A DNA stretch of 64,000 bases from Pseudomonas weihenstephanensis (GCF_001043055.1 NZ_JYLF01000004.1:186001-250000), one strand, 5' to 3'. Positions 20,527 through 30,691 are shown, numbered from the stretch's first letter. Numbers and translations: made by a program. The notes: a model not told the origin generated them from the letters alone.

Positions 20527-21963
20527 ATGTTGCGCAAACTCTCACTGGCTGTCGCCGTGTCTTGGGCAACCAGCGCTATGGCGCTGGAGACAACGGCCCC
20601 GTTGGCCAGCCAAAATGGCCTGGTCAGCGTGTATCACGAAGCCGTTGATAACAACGCCGACCTGGCGGCGGCACGCGCCAACTACGCAGCACAAAAAGAA
20701 GTCGTGCCGCAGGCCCGCGCCGGTTTGCTGCCTAATCTGTCGGGCGGTGCCGAGTCGAGCAGTGTGCGCACCTCCATCGACCAGCCTTCGCTGACCACCA
20801 CCCGCAGTGCCGTGGTGTATCAGGCGACCCTGGCCCAACCGATCTTCCGCATTGACCGCTGGTTCCAGCTCAAAGCCGCCGAGTCGGTCAACGAACAGGC
20901 CGCGCTGCAACTGTCGGCCACCGAGCAAAACCTGATTTTGCAAACCGCCGAGTCCTACTTCTCGGTACTGCGCGCCCAAGACACGCTGGCCGCAACCAAG
21001 GCTGAAGAAGCCGCGTTCAAGCGCCAGCTCGACCAGTCCCGTGAGCGCTTTGACGTGGGTCTGTCAGACAAGACCGATGTGCTGCAATCCCAGGCCAGCT
21101 ACGACACCTCGCGCGCCAACCGGATTGTGGCCCAGCGCCAGGTCGATGACGCCTTTGAGGCGCTGATCACCCTGACCAACCGCCAGTACAACTCGATTGA
21201 AGGCATGCGCCACACGCTGCCGATCCTGCCGCCTTCACCCAACAACGCGAAAATCTGGGTTGAAACCGCAGCCCAGCAAAACTTGAATTTGCTGGCCAGC
21301 AATTTCGCCGTGGATGCCGCGCAAGAAACCCTCAAGCAACGCAAGGCCGGCCACGCGCCGACCCTCGATGCCGTGGCGCAGTACAAAACCGGCGACAACG
21401 ACGGTTTTGGCCTGAGCAACCCCAATGCCTTGCAGCAGCGCTACAGCGGCGACGTCTCGCAACGCAGCATTGGCATTCAGTTGAACATTCCGATCTACAG
21501 CGGCGGGCTGACCAGCTCCCAGGTCCGTGAGTCGTACTCGCGGCTCGATCAAACCGAGCAACAGCGCGAAGGCTTGCGCCGCCAGGTGGTCGAAAACACC
21601 CGCAATCTGCACCGCGCGGTGAACACCGACGTCGAGCAGGTACAAGCGCGCAAGCAGTCGATCATCTCCAACCAAAGTGCGTTGGAAGCCACAGAAATCG
21701 GCTATCAGGTGGGCACGCGCAACATCGTTGACGTGCTGGACGCCCAGCGCCAGCTGTACAACTCGGTGCGCGACTACAACAACACTCGCTACGACTACAT
21801 CCTCGACAACCTGCGCCTCAAGCAAGTGGCAGGCACGTTGAACCCAGGCGATCTGGATGCGTTGTCGCGCTATTTGAAAGCGGACTACAACCCTGACAAA
21901 GACTTCTTGCCCCCTGACCTGGCCCAAGCGGCGCAGGCCAATTTCCTCTCTCCGGCGAATTGA
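20527..21963 (+). CDS. tolC: TolC-family outer-membrane channel (OpmH type)
   Basis: 478 residues with a Sec signal peptide cleaved near residue 19 (SWATSAMA). Trimeric channel-tunnel used by type I secretion and efflux pumps. Two outer membrane efflux protein repeats (about 30-220 and 240-440) show the duplicated helical hairpins; typical stretches are LYQATLAQPIF-like VYQATLAQPIFRIDRW, VGLSDKTDVLQSQASYD and YQVGTRNIVDVLDAQRQLY. Corresponds to E. coli tolC near nudF, and to PA4974/OpmH of P. aeruginosa (from memory). A giant toxin-like gene starts 122 bases downstream on the same strand. Confidence 0.94.
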   Translation: MLRKLSLAVAVSWATSAMALETTAPLASQNGLVSVYHEAVDNNADLAAARANYAAQKEVVPQARAGLLPNLSGGAESSSVRTSIDQPSLTTTRSAVVYQATLAQPIFRIDRWFQLKAAESVNEQAALQLSATEQNLILQTAESYFSVLRAQDTLAATKAEEAAFKRQLDQSRERFDVGLSDKTDVLQSQASYDTSRANRIVAQRQVDDAFEALITLTNRQYNSIEGMRHTLPILPPSPNNAKIWVETAAQQNLNLLASNFAVDAAQETLKQRKAGHAPTLDAVAQYKTGDNDGFGLSNPNALQQRYSGDVSQRSIGIQLNIPIYSGGLTSSQVRESYSRLDQTEQQREGLRRQVVENTRNLHRAVNTDVEQVQARKQSIISNQSALEATEIGYQVGTRNIVDVLDAQRQLYNSVRDYNNTRYDYILDNLRLKQVAGTLNPGDLDALSRYLKADYNPDKDFLPPDLAQAAQANFLSPAN

Positions 21964-22027
21964 CCCACGCCCTTCACTGGTTTTAACGCTAACCGCTATA
22001 TCCAGATACCACCGCTCCTGGTGAGTT

Positions 22028-22064
22028 CAAGAGGTTAATACGGCATCGGTCGTGTGACCTCTTG
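22028..22064. repeat. Inverted repeat in the tolC-toxin gap
   Basis: CAAGAGGT (22028-22035) and ACCTCTTG (22057-22064) are perfect 8-bp arms 21 bases apart, ending 21 bases before the ATG of the toxin-like gene. Could be an operator or a leader hairpin. No terminator is evident after tolC. Confidence 0.45.
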
Positions 22065-22085
22065 GCTCTCAATACAGGAACGCCC

Positions 22086-25000
22086 ATGTCTACAGTGACT
22101 TCAACTCCCTCTAACGCAACACCGCTGGTCCCCGCGCAAAACGCCGTAAGGGCCCTTTTTTCAACGCCCCCATCCCTGGAAGCTGTCGCTCGCAAAATGC
22201 TGACAGACGCCATAGCGCAGCAGTACCCCACGCTCAAGTTCAATCTCGCAATCACCCGTTTAGCGGTCCCTTTTGCCCATGGCGGGTGGGCCCTTCAGTC
22301 ATTAATGACACGCGTCATGACCTACTTGGGCAGCGGAGCAGAACTGGACTTCAGCCCGATCAACGACAAAGCTTTTTACCTGACCGATAACGCGCCTGAC
22401 GTGCTCGCCCCTGAAGAGGGTGAAATAGACATGAGCGTCATCGAAGGGTTGATCAAAGAGCTGAGTTGGCGCTTGCCCATTGGCTTGCAGAATGCGCTGA
22501 CCGATTTCTGGGGTGAACCCTCAGACAACGGGGCTCACCGCTGGCAGTGGCTCAGTGATGTGCTTAAAGACACGCTGAGCATCAGGGCCTTTGAACAAGA
22601 AGATTTAACCGACAACGACCGCGATGCGCTTTATCAGGTTCTCAGTTTTCCCGAACGCGAGGAGCGAATACGCCAGTACGGTGAAAATGCTGTCCGCGCC
22701 TACTGGCTCAAATTGACGCTGGTGAACGCTGGCTCAACGTACTCAAAGCTGAGTTCACGCATCGTTTTTGCCAATACGGACCAGGTGCTGGAGTACACAC
22801 CGGGCAGCACCAGCCGCTCTTTTCCGGATATCGAGACCCTCAAGCAAAACTGGAGTGCTCAACTCCACCAACTGTATAGCGTTGAAGAAGTTCATTTCAA
22901 AAGCTTCGAACTGGATGGCAATGCGTTTGACGCCTGTGCCGCCGCCATCCTGAACCAGCAATTGATGGATCTGAGTTTGATCGTCCTGCCCGCTAAAACA
23001 GGCTGGCGGGCACTTGAAGCGGTGTACCTGAAGATAACTGACACGGCAGAGTTCTTTGCAGACGCGCCGACAGCTAACCCTGAAACATTACGAACGCTAA
23101 AAACTCGACTTCCGCAATGGCTGAGCAGCGCCTCAAAAACCAATCAAATCCTCTACCGCCAATACAGTCTGGCGTTATCACGCACCAAAAAAATCAATAA
23201 AGGAAAGACCTACCTCTCAGGCCTGTCCAGCCTCCACACCTATGCCGCCGATGTCCTGCAACGGCAGATGCTGCTTGATCAAAAAAAATTCGAGCCAGAA
23301 TCACCCACTCAACCGGTCGAGGGTGTATTTCAGGCCGATGATATTGAGCTGACTTATTTGAAAGCGGCAGGCTTACCCGGCGCAACAGGCATCATTGAAC
23401 CGGTCACCCTCACCCTGACCGAATTGGCGGTGAAGAACCTGCAAGGTATTCCCAAAGACCAAATGACCCTGCGCCACCGCCAAGGTTTCAACCTGCCTGC
23501 CTGGCTGACCCCTGACTACATAACGCGTCGCGGCGGCTTGATAGAGCAAGCTGACATCGGCAAGGCTTATCTCGAACGTGTTGAAAGCGTGCTGTTGAGT
23601 GATACAGACGATGCAAAAGCCCGCGAAAGACTTTTTGCACAGCAGATACGTGCACAACTGCCCTTAGAAGCACTTGAATTGAGCCTCAAGCAAGAAAATG
23701 GCTTTACGGCACAGGGCGCCCGCTATATGGCTGCCATCGTGCAAAGTACCCCTGAGGGCCGAAAGATCAATGGCACAACCGTGGTGATCAGACATCTGGG
23801 GCTGCTGCGCCAAACAGGGGCCTCACCCGACATCGTCGCCAATATGTTCATTATTGAATCCAGCGATCTAGAGGACGGCCCACACATTTTGTACCGGCCC
23901 TTTTATTCGCCATCGCTGCTTGAGTTTTCCACACGCGCTGCACTGCTGGACGCAATTGCCCAACCGGGGGCATTACAAAACAGTGTATTGATCTGGCTGA
24001 ACGATATTGCCCGTCCCATTTACGAAAACGGGGGGTTCAAGGAGCCCCACTTCATCCGCTTCGGGCTGGGCAGCGAATTCGCGCCTCTGGAGGCCCCCGA
24101 GCCCGCAATGCTGGTCACCAATGGCACGAGCAACGAGTTGCTTCAATTCCTGAACAACGGTCAGTTGATGCAATTCCTTTATGGCAACAATGCCCGGGCG
24201 ATGGTGGCGCTGGCTGACGCTGAGTCAATATCCAATAGTGAACGCCGATGGAGCGTTTTTCTCGAGGGTGCGAGCCTTGTCGTGAACACACTGTTAGTGA
24301 CACCCGTGCTGCCCCCTCCTATCATGCTGACGGCAGGTTTGCTCAGCGTAATGAATGCTGTCAGTCAAGACATTCCCGCCCTTGCCAGTAATGACACAAC
24401 CGTGCGGGAGTTGGCAGCCGCCGATGTGTTGCTCAACGTAGGCATGTTGTTATTTCACCAGGCGATCAACGCCTTGCCCCGTTCGCATGTATTGCCCGAA
24501 CACGTTCCCGGCCTGGTCATACAACCGTTCGCCCCCCCGCGAATAGCTGAACAGTGGCCTGAACCACCCACGCCAAAAGTCATCCCGGGAACCATTTCGC
24601 TTCCTGGCGAGCCCCCGAATACCGAAAGTACGTTACTGGATTTCAGTTTTTTTAATGCCCGTAATCGTCTGACGACCAGTCAAAAAGAACTGCTCGCGCA
24701 GTTCAAAGTTCCAGCCCCCGAAACACGCCCTCCAGCAGCCACCAGCGGCATGCACAAAGGGCAATTTTACTTTGATCAGAAGTGGCATGTCTTGATTGAG
24801 CAGGAACTGTACCCCGTTGATATGGATCCTGACGGGGCTGCGGTGATCGTTGGCGCATCGGATATCAACCATCATGGCCCCGCCGTGAGATCCGACAACA
24901 ACGGCAACTGGTCGCTGGATTTACGCCTACGATTGTTAGGTGGAATGCCACCCAAACGTATCGCCGCCTACCAGCAAAAAAAATCCGCCCGTGTTAGCGA

Positions 25001-26786
25001 ACTGCAGAGTGAGTGGCAGGCTTTTTTCAAACAAGAAGAACCCTTGCATAAAGCTGTCGACATCACGCAATCGGCAATGATAAAAGCCAAAAATGACCCG
25101 CGCTTTACCCCTGAGCAGTTGGCTTCACTGGGTGAAAAATTTGATAACGCGCTGCAAAAACAACGCAGTGCCTATCAGCAACTGCTGGAAAGCAACAAAG
25201 AGCGCATTGAATTGCAGATCCCCTTCCATGAACGGATTGTGATCTCCCTGCTACAAAAGCTGAGCGACAATCTGGTTAAGTCTTTGGCGCGCTCTGCATA
25301 CAAGCAGGCCGATCTGCTCAAAGCATGGCCGCAATTCGCACGACCTGGCTTGGAAATGGAGCAAGCAAGTGAGGCAGACCCAGTAGGCTTCATGCAGTTC
25401 ATCAGAGATGAAATTGCCATTAATGAACAGACTATTCAGTATCTTGAGCTCAGAAACAGTTACATCAATCAGTTATTAAACTTAAGCCCCGCAGGTGCGG
25501 AGGCGGCTGAGCAGATAACGTCCACATTCTCCAGAGATGAACATACCCCCCTGACTCTGAAGTCCTTCCAGCTTAGCTGTTTGAAGCTGGCCAGCTCCAA
25601 GCCCTCGGCGAACATTCTTGCCGAGGACAGCCTGGACCATGCCATAGACCCGCTCAGAGAGCATATTCACACCCACAACGAACTCAATACCCTGGATGTC
25701 GACGCCAGTAAGCGACTTGAAGTACTGGACAGCCTGACCCTGCATTACGGTCAGGCTCTGGATGCAATCCAAGGGATTGGTCTCATCCATGAGTCAGAGC
25801 TTGAACTCGACTACTTCAACACGCTTCGCCAACTGCTTGAAGACTTCTATCAAGACGTGACCCTGCAATTGGCAGCAGAGATCAAGCCCCCTGCAAAACC
25901 GAGTAGAAGCGCCCGCATACGCAGACCTTCCGTACGGGCAAAAGCGCAGAAAAAAGTGATCAGTGTGCGCGGCAAAGGCAAGCTGATCGGTGAGGTGAAG
26001 GCTCCAGGCCAGGAATGGCCGATAGAGGTCATTGAAGTCCGTTCCGATTACGACAACCAATTGCTGTCAACCTACTCGCAACACGGCGAGGAGTGGGTGG
26101 CCATCGAGACAGTCACTACGCCCACGCCCATAGAACGTCGTGCACTGAATATCATCAGAGGTGATGCTCGCCGGTACCTGGACAGGGTTGACGACAATCT
26201 GGGCAAGGCCAGGCAGTACAAAGCACTGTGTCGACACCCCGAAGAAATTGAAGAACTCCTCAGCCAGCAGGCCATTAAGCTCGACAAACTTGCCACCGAA
26301 CTGCACTTTAGCGTGCAGGCTCAACCCCCCTCCGTACGCGCACCTAACGATCAAATCCTGATCGACAACCTGCGAAGTGCTTATCGACGCATGTTGACCG
26401 AGGGTCAAGAATTGCGCCTGCAATTGAGCCTTGAATTACCGCCTACCCATGGCAACTTGCAACACTTGTTGGACAAAAAACGCGTACAACTTGCGAAACT
26501 CGGCAAGCGTTTCCAGCTAAAAGGTGAGCGTAAAGATTTTATTCAAGAGTACGCGGTCAATGACCGGCGAGGCGCGCCCTTGTGGTATGCCCACTTTCAT
26601 TACCCTGCGGCGGATACCCCCAAGCAGGACTATGCCATTGCCCACCTTAAAACCCGGGCGCAGCGAACACTCAGTTACTACTCGCAACTGGCAGAAGCAC
26701 AAAACGGGCAAGCCATCGTGAATGTTCATCGCGGCCAAATAGGTAAATCACTGGCGCAGGAATGGTTTCTCCCACTAAGCGATTAA
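22086..26786 (+). CDS. Giant dermonecrotic-toxin-like protein (DUF6543 type), copy 1
   Basis: 1566 residues from the ATG at 22086, which follows ACAGGAACGCCC; eight codons of open frame upstream are unlikely to be used. It resembles the large Pseudomonas proteins labelled dermonecrotic toxin domain (DUF6543). About residues 1-700 form a large alpha/beta region with TLTLTELAVKNL, LTPDYITRRGG..DIGKAYLERVE and YRPFYSPSLLEFSTRAALLD. A hydrophobic pair of segments follows at about 725-765, the likely translocation or membrane part. Coiled-coil-rich sequence runs from about 950 to 1290. The C-terminus has a basic linker (RSARIRRPSVRAKAQKK) and a final domain I cannot assign. No signal peptide, VgrG/Rhs/PAAR part or immunity gene. 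Copy 2 is at 46981. Confidence 0.72.
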   Translation: MSTVTSTPSNATPLVPAQNAVRALFSTPPSLEAVARKMLTDAIAQQYPTLKFNLAITRLAVPFAHGGWALQSLMTRVMTYLGSGAELDFSPINDKAFYLTDNAPDVLAPEEGEIDMSVIEGLIKELSWRLPIGLQNALTDFWGEPSDNGAHRWQWLSDVLKDTLSIRAFEQEDLTDNDRDALYQVLSFPEREERIRQYGENAVRAYWLKLTLVNAGSTYSKLSSRIVFANTDQVLEYTPGSTSRSFPDIETLKQNWSAQLHQLYSVEEVHFKSFELDGNAFDACAAAILNQQLMDLSLIVLPAKTGWRALEAVYLKITDTAEFFADAPTANPETLRTLKTRLPQWLSSASKTNQILYRQYSLALSRTKKINKGKTYLSGLSSLHTYAADVLQRQMLLDQKKFEPESPTQPVEGVFQADDIELTYLKAAGLPGATGIIEPVTLTLTELAVKNLQGIPKDQMTLRHRQGFNLPAWLTPDYITRRGGLIEQADIGKAYLERVESVLLSDTDDAKARERLFAQQIRAQLPLEALELSLKQENGFTAQGARYMAAIVQSTPEGRKINGTTVVIRHLGLLRQTGASPDIVANMFIIESSDLEDGPHILYRPFYSPSLLEFSTRAALLDAIAQPGALQNSVLIWLNDIARPIYENGGFKEPHFIRFGLGSEFAPLEAPEPAMLVTNGTSNELLQFLNNGQLMQFLYGNNARAMVALADAESISNSERRWSVFLEGASLVVNTLLVTPVLPPPIMLTAGLLSVMNAVSQDIPALASNDTTVRELAAADVLLNVGMLLFHQAINALPRSHVLPEHVPGLVIQPFAPPRIAEQWPEPPTPKVIPGTISLPGEPPNTESTLLDFSFFNARNRLTTSQKELLAQFKVPAPETRPPAATSGMHKGQFYFDQKWHVLIEQELYPVDMDPDGAAVIVGASDINHHGPAVRSDNNGNWSLDLRLRLLGGMPPKRIAAYQQKKSARVSELQSEWQAFFKQEEPLHKAVDITQSAMIKAKNDPRFTPEQLASLGEKFDNALQKQRSAYQQLLESNKERIELQIPFHERIVISLLQKLSDNLVKSLARSAYKQADLLKAWPQFARPGLEMEQASEADPVGFMQFIRDEIAINEQTIQYLELRNSYINQLLNLSPAGAEAAEQITSTFSRDEHTPLTLKSFQLSCLKLASSKPSANILAEDSLDHAIDPLREHIHTHNELNTLDVDASKRLEVLDSLTLHYGQALDAIQGIGLIHESELELDYFNTLRQLLEDFYQDVTLQLAAEIKPPAKPSRSARIRRPSVRAKAQKKVISVRGKGKLIGEVKAPGQEWPIEVIEVRSDYDNQLLSTYSQHGEEWVAIETVTTPTPIERRALNIIRGDARRYLDRVDDNLGKARQYKALCRHPEEIEELLSQQAIKLDKLATELHFSVQAQPPSVRAPNDQILIDNLRSAYRRMLTEGQELRLQLSLELPPTHGNLQHLLDKKRVQLAKLGKRFQLKGERKDFIQEYAVNDRRGAPLWYAHFHYPAADTPKQDYAIAHLKTRAQRTLSYYSQLAEAQNGQAIVNVHRGQIGKSLAQEWFLPLSD

Positions 26787-26812
26787 GCAACATCATCTTG
26801 CCGGTCGATGGT

Positions 26813-28090
26813 TCAGCGTGAAATGAGGAGCGCCAAGCTATCGAGCAACCGTTGTAAAGCACCTTGATTGGTTTGCATCACTTTCAATCCGGCCTCACCC
26901 ATTTGCTGTGCATCGTGTGGTAATTCAAAGAGACGCTGCACCGCAATGGCCAGGCCGTGGGCATCATCTACCTCTTCCAGCGCGCCCGCCTCACGTAACA
27001 AGGCGGCGATTTCAAGGAAATTGAACAGATGCGGCCCGCTCAATACGGGCTTGGCCAAGGCCGCCGGCTCTAACAGGTTATGACCGCCATTTGGCACCAA
27101 ACTGCCACCGACAAATGCACTGTCAGCCACCGCGTACAGAAACAGCAGTTCGCCCATGGTGTCACCCAGCAGCACATGGGTATGTGAATTCACCGGCGCG
27201 TTGGCAGAACGTCGCGCTGTGACGAAGCCTTCGCTCTGGCACAGCGCAAACACGTTATTGAAACGCTCGGGATGACGGGGGACCAATATCAGCAGCGCAT
27301 TCGGATAACTGGCAAGCAACTGACGATGTGCCGCGAGAACGATTTCGTCTTCGCCTTCATGGGTGCTGGCGGCAATCCATACGGGGCGTTCCTGTGCCTG
27401 CCAGTGTTCGCGTAACGCTCGGGCTTTGATCAGCAGTTGCGGGTCAATGGTCAGGTCAAACTTGATCGAACCTGTGACCTGGACACACTCGGGCTGTGCG
27501 CCCAGTTGGCGAAAGCGTTCGGCTTCGGTTTGGGTCTGAGCGGCGATCAAACGCATCTCTTGGAGCATTGGTCGGGTCAAACTGGCAAAGCGAGCGTAGC
27601 CTTTGGCCGAGCGTGCAGAAAGGCGCGCATTGGCCAATGCCACAGGAATGCCGCGCTTGGCGCACTGGTGGATATGGTTAGGCCAGAGTTCGGTCTCCAT
27701 GATGACGGCCAGCTTGGGCTGCACACGCGCCAAAAAGCGCGCGGCCGCCCACGGCAAATCGTAAGGCAGGTAGCAATGCTGAATGCGCGGTTCGTCGGCG
27801 AACAGGGCTTGAATACGCTCTGAACCTGTCGGCGTCATGCACGTCACCGTAATGGGCAACTGTGGATAACGCGTGAGCAACGCCCGAATCATCGGCGCCG
27901 CGGCAATGCTTTCCCCCACAGACACCGCATGTACCCAAATCCCGCCCGGTTGCAGCGTGGGCAGGTTCAACGCAAAGCGCTCGCCTATTCGTTTGGCGTA
28001 CGCAGGCGCCTTGCGCGCTCGCAGCCACAACCGAATCGCCACCAGTGGTAGCCCCAGATGAAACAACAAGGTGTACAGAGTTCTATTCAT
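26813..28090 (-). CDS. waaA: Kdo transferase WaaA
   Basis: 425 residues, GT30 family. Adds Kdo residues from CMP-Kdo to lipid IVA at the inner face of the cytoplasmic membrane, the first step of LPS core assembly. An N-terminal hydrophobic anchor (about 1-22) is followed by GGIWVHAVSVGE, which holds the family's catalytic acidic region, then TCMTPTGSERI, METELWPN and the C-terminal donor-binding stretch GGSLVPNGGHNLLEPA. Tail-to-tail with the toxin-like gene, 26 bases apart with no terminator seen. Confidence 0.95.
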   Translation of the reverse strand: MNRTLYTLLFHLGLPLVAIRLWLRARKAPAYAKRIGERFALNLPTLQPGGIWVHAVSVGESIAAAPMIRALLTRYPQLPITVTCMTPTGSERIQALFADEPRIQHCYLPYDLPWAAARFLARVQPKLAVIMETELWPNHIHQCAKRGIPVALANARLSARSAKGYARFASLTRPMLQEMRLIAAQTQTEAERFRQLGAQPECVQVTGSIKFDLTIDPQLLIKARALREHWQAQERPVWIAASTHEGEDEIVLAAHRQLLASYPNALLILVPRHPERFNNVFALCQSEGFVTARRSANAPVNSHTHVLLGDTMGELLFLYAVADSAFVGGSLVPNGGHNLLEPAALAKPVLSGPHLFNFLEIAALLREAGALEEVDDAHGLAIAVQRLFELPHDAQQMGEAGLKVMQTNQGALQRLLDSLALLISR

Positions 28091-28236
28091 GGGCGCGGAG
28101 TTTACTTGAAAACGACACGCACAATGATGGCACCGAACACGACCATCGCCCGGCGATATAAAAAAGGCTACACACTTTTACAACCTCTAGAATGCCTTGC
28201 TGTTAAATTGCCTCGCCTCATATTCAGGACCTCATC

Positions 28237-28569
28237 ATGAACGCTTACTACTACTTGGCCATCGCCATTTGTGCCGAAGTGATTGCCACCGTATCGATGA
28301 AAGCGATCAAGGGTTTGAGCACCCCCCTGCCACTTGTCCTCGTGATTGCCGGTTACGCCACCGCCTTCTGGATGCTGACACTGGTGGTGCGCACCATTCC
28401 CGTAGGCGTTGCCTACGCAGTGTGGGCCGGTATGGGGATTGTGATGGTGAGCATCGCTGCCTTATTCATCTACGGCCAAAAACTCGATGTACCCGCCATC
28501 TTGGGCATGGGTTTGATCGTGCTGGGCGTGGTGGTCATTCAGTTGTTCTCCAAAACCGCCGGCCACTGA
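28237..28569 (+). CDS. emrE: Small multidrug resistance exporter, EmrE type
   Basis: 110 residues, four membrane helices. Proton-coupled export of quaternary ammonium and other lipophilic cations as an antiparallel dimer. The essential glutamate is Glu13 in AICAEVIATVSMKA (E. coli Glu14), and the helix-3 signature is YAVWAGMGIVMVS. Position downstream of divergent waaA matches PA4990 (EmrE of P. aeruginosa, from memory). The 146-base gap to waaA shows no riboswitch I recognise, so guanidine control is not supported. Confidence 0.88.
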   Translation: MNAYYYLAIAICAEVIATVSMKAIKGLSTPLPLVLVIAGYATAFWMLTLVVRTIPVGVAYAVWAGMGIVMVSIAALFIYGQKLDVPAILGMGLIVLGVVVIQLFSKTAGH

Positions 28570-28703
28570 AACACGCCCCTCCTGTAGCAACTGCCTGAGG
28601 GGCGCAGCCTCGCGCAGCACGGATCTAGCTGCGACAGGGAAAAGGCCAGGTTGAGGATCAGGCTGTATACTCCCGGCCTTGTCTTTGAACGCTGAGGTCG
28701 CCC

Positions 28704-29882
28704 ATGCCATCTGTTATTTCCACCGACGTGCTGATTGTCGGCGCGGGTATTGCCGGCCTCTGGCTCAATGCACGCCTGCGTGCCCAAGGGTTTTCGACCC
28801 TGGTGGTCGAGCGCGAAAGCCTGGGCGGCGGCCAAAGTGTGAAGTCTCAAGGGATCATTCACGGCGGCGCCAAATATGCGTTGCACGGCGCGCTGACCGG
28901 CGCATCCGAAGCCATTGCCGACATGCCGCGTCGCTGGCGCGAAGCCCTGGCCGGTGACGGCGAGCTGGACTTGAGCGGCGTACGCATTCTTTCCCAAGCC
29001 CACTATCTGTGGTCACCGGGCACGCTGGCTGGCAACCTCACCAGTTTTTTTGCCAGCAAAGCCGTGCGCGGCCGCGTGGATCAGGTCAAGGGCGATCAAT
29101 TACCGCCTGCGCTGCAAGACCCGCGCTTCAAGGGCAAGGTCTATCGACTGGCCGAACTGGTGGTCGACGTACCGAGCCTGATCGAACGCCTGGCAACGTT
29201 GGCGGGCGATGGCCTGTTGGCCGGGCACGTCATCGAACCGCTGTTTGAGCACAACGAACTGGTGGGCCTGCGGGTCGACGGCCGCGAGATTCATGCGCAG
29301 CGCATTGTGTTCAGCGCGGGTGCCGGGAATGCCGAGTTGCTGGCGAGCGCCGGTATCAGCGTGCCCGCCCAACAGTTGCGACCTCTGCACATGGTGCTGG
29401 TCAAAGGGCCGACTCTAAAACCCTTGTACGCCCACTGCCTGGGGGGCGGCCCCAAGCCGCGCATCACCGTGACCACGCACCCGGCAGCCAATGGCGAGTG
29501 GGTGTGGTATTTGGGCGGTGACATCGCTGAAGCCGATGGCGTGGCCCGCGAACCTGGCGAGCAGATCGCCGTGGCGCAAAAAGAGTTGGGCCATTTGCTG
29601 CCGTGGGTCGACCTGAGCCAGGCGCAATGGGCGACGTTACGGGTCAATCGCGCTGAGCCAGCCCAATCAGGCCTTGTGCGCCCGGACAATGCATTCCTCG
29701 CCGACCAGGGCCGCCTGCTGGTGGGTTGGCCCACCAAGCTGGCGCTGGCACCTGACTTTTCGGATCGCGTGCTGCAAGCACTGGAACATGACGGCATCAA
29801 ACCGGGCCAGCCCCCTGCCCTGCCTGCTGATTTGCCGCGCCCTGCACTGTGTAAAACCGCGTGGGAGCAATTGCTGCCATGA
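28704..29882 (+). CDS. FAD-dependent oxidoreductase (DAO family)
   Basis: 392 residues. N-terminal dinucleotide fold DVLIVGAGIAGLWLNARL (GxGxxG), followed by GGGQSVKSQGIIHGG, which corresponds to the FAD-contacting region of glycine/D-amino-acid oxidase-like enzymes. A central substrate domain and a C-terminal FAD-binding end complete the fold. The substrate cannot be read from sequence. First gene of a three-gene unit: the aldo/keto reductase ATG overlaps its stop by 4 bases. Corresponds to PA4991 by order (memory). Confidence 0.78.
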   Translation: MPSVISTDVLIVGAGIAGLWLNARLRAQGFSTLVVERESLGGGQSVKSQGIIHGGAKYALHGALTGASEAIADMPRRWREALAGDGELDLSGVRILSQAHYLWSPGTLAGNLTSFFASKAVRGRVDQVKGDQLPPALQDPRFKGKVYRLAELVVDVPSLIERLATLAGDGLLAGHVIEPLFEHNELVGLRVDGREIHAQRIVFSAGAGNAELLASAGISVPAQQLRPLHMVLVKGPTLKPLYAHCLGGGPKPRITVTTHPAANGEWVWYLGGDIAEADGVAREPGEQIAVAQKELGHLLPWVDLSQAQWATLRVNRAEPAQSGLVRPDNAFLADQGRLLVGWPTKLALAPDFSDRVLQALEHDGIKPGQPPALPADLPRPALCKTAWEQLLP

Positions 29883-30691
29883 GCCAGGCGACTTTGCACG
29901 ACCTGCATCGCCCACTGGGCAGCACCGGCCTGTTCGTCTCCCCACTGGGGTTGGGCACCGTCAAGCTGGGCCGTGATCAAGGGGTGAAGTACCCCAGCGG
30001 CTTTCAGATCCCGGATGACGACGACGCGCGCAGGCTGCTCAAGCTGGCGCGTGATATGGGCATCAACCTGATCGACACCGCGCCCGCCTACGGGCGCAGT
30101 GAAGAACGCCTTGGCCCGCTGCTGCGCGGCCAACGTCAGGACTGGGTGATCGTCAGCAAAGTCGGCGAAGAGTTCGTCAACGGTGAATCAAGCCACGACT
30201 TCAGCGCGCTCCACACACGGCGCTCGGTCGAACGTAGCCTGCAACGTTTGGAAACGGATTTCATTGATCTGGTACTGGTGCATTCCGACGGCAATGACCT
30301 GGCGATTCTCAATGAATGTGAGGTTTACCAAACGTTGGCCGAGTTAAAGCGTGAAGGTAAGATTCGTGGTTTTGGCTTGTCGGGCAAAACCGTAGAAGGC
30401 GGCCTTAAAGCCCTGGAAACCGGCGACTGTGCGATGGTCACCTACAACCTCAACGAGCAGGCCGAAAAAACGGTGATCGACTACGCCGCCGCTCACGGCA
30501 AAGCGATTTTGGTCAAAAAAGCCTTGGCCAGTGGCCACGTCTGCTTAAGTCCGGGGGTGGACCCGGTGCGCGCCAGCTTCGAACTGGTGTTTGGCCATCA
30601 CGGGGTTGCCAGTGCTATTGTCGGCACCATTAATCCTTTGCACTTGGCCCATAACGTGGCAACTGTTGCGCAGGTGCTGCGCAAATCCTGA
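29879..30691 (+). CDS. Aldo/keto reductase
   Basis: 270 residues from the ATG at 29879 (ATGA overlap with the preceding stop); a start at 29861 would lie deeper in the previous gene. NADPH-dependent (beta/alpha)8 barrel. The catalytic tetrad is recognisable: Asp in NLIDTAPAYGRSE, Tyr in the same motif, Lys in VIVSKVGEE, and His in LVLVHSDG. Coupled with the FAD oxidoreductase, which suggests linked steps on the same metabolite, but the substrate is unknown. Confidence 0.86.
   Translation: MSQATLHDLHRPLGSTGLFVSPLGLGTVKLGRDQGVKYPSGFQIPDDDDARRLLKLARDMGINLIDTAPAYGRSEERLGPLLRGQRQDWVIVSKVGEEFVNGESSHDFSALHTRRSVERSLQRLETDFIDLVLVHSDGNDLAILNECEVYQTLAELKREGKIRGFGLSGKTVEGGLKALETGDCAMVTYNLNEQAEKTVIDYAAAHGKAILVKKALASGHVCLSPGVDPVRASFELVFGHHGVASAIVGTINPLHLAHNVATVAQVLRKS

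Noticed and set aside
28091..28236. Guanidine riboswitch upstream of the SMR exporter gene
   Set aside because: No paired ACGR hairpins or ykkC-type core seen; the protein is of the EmrE/Qac type.
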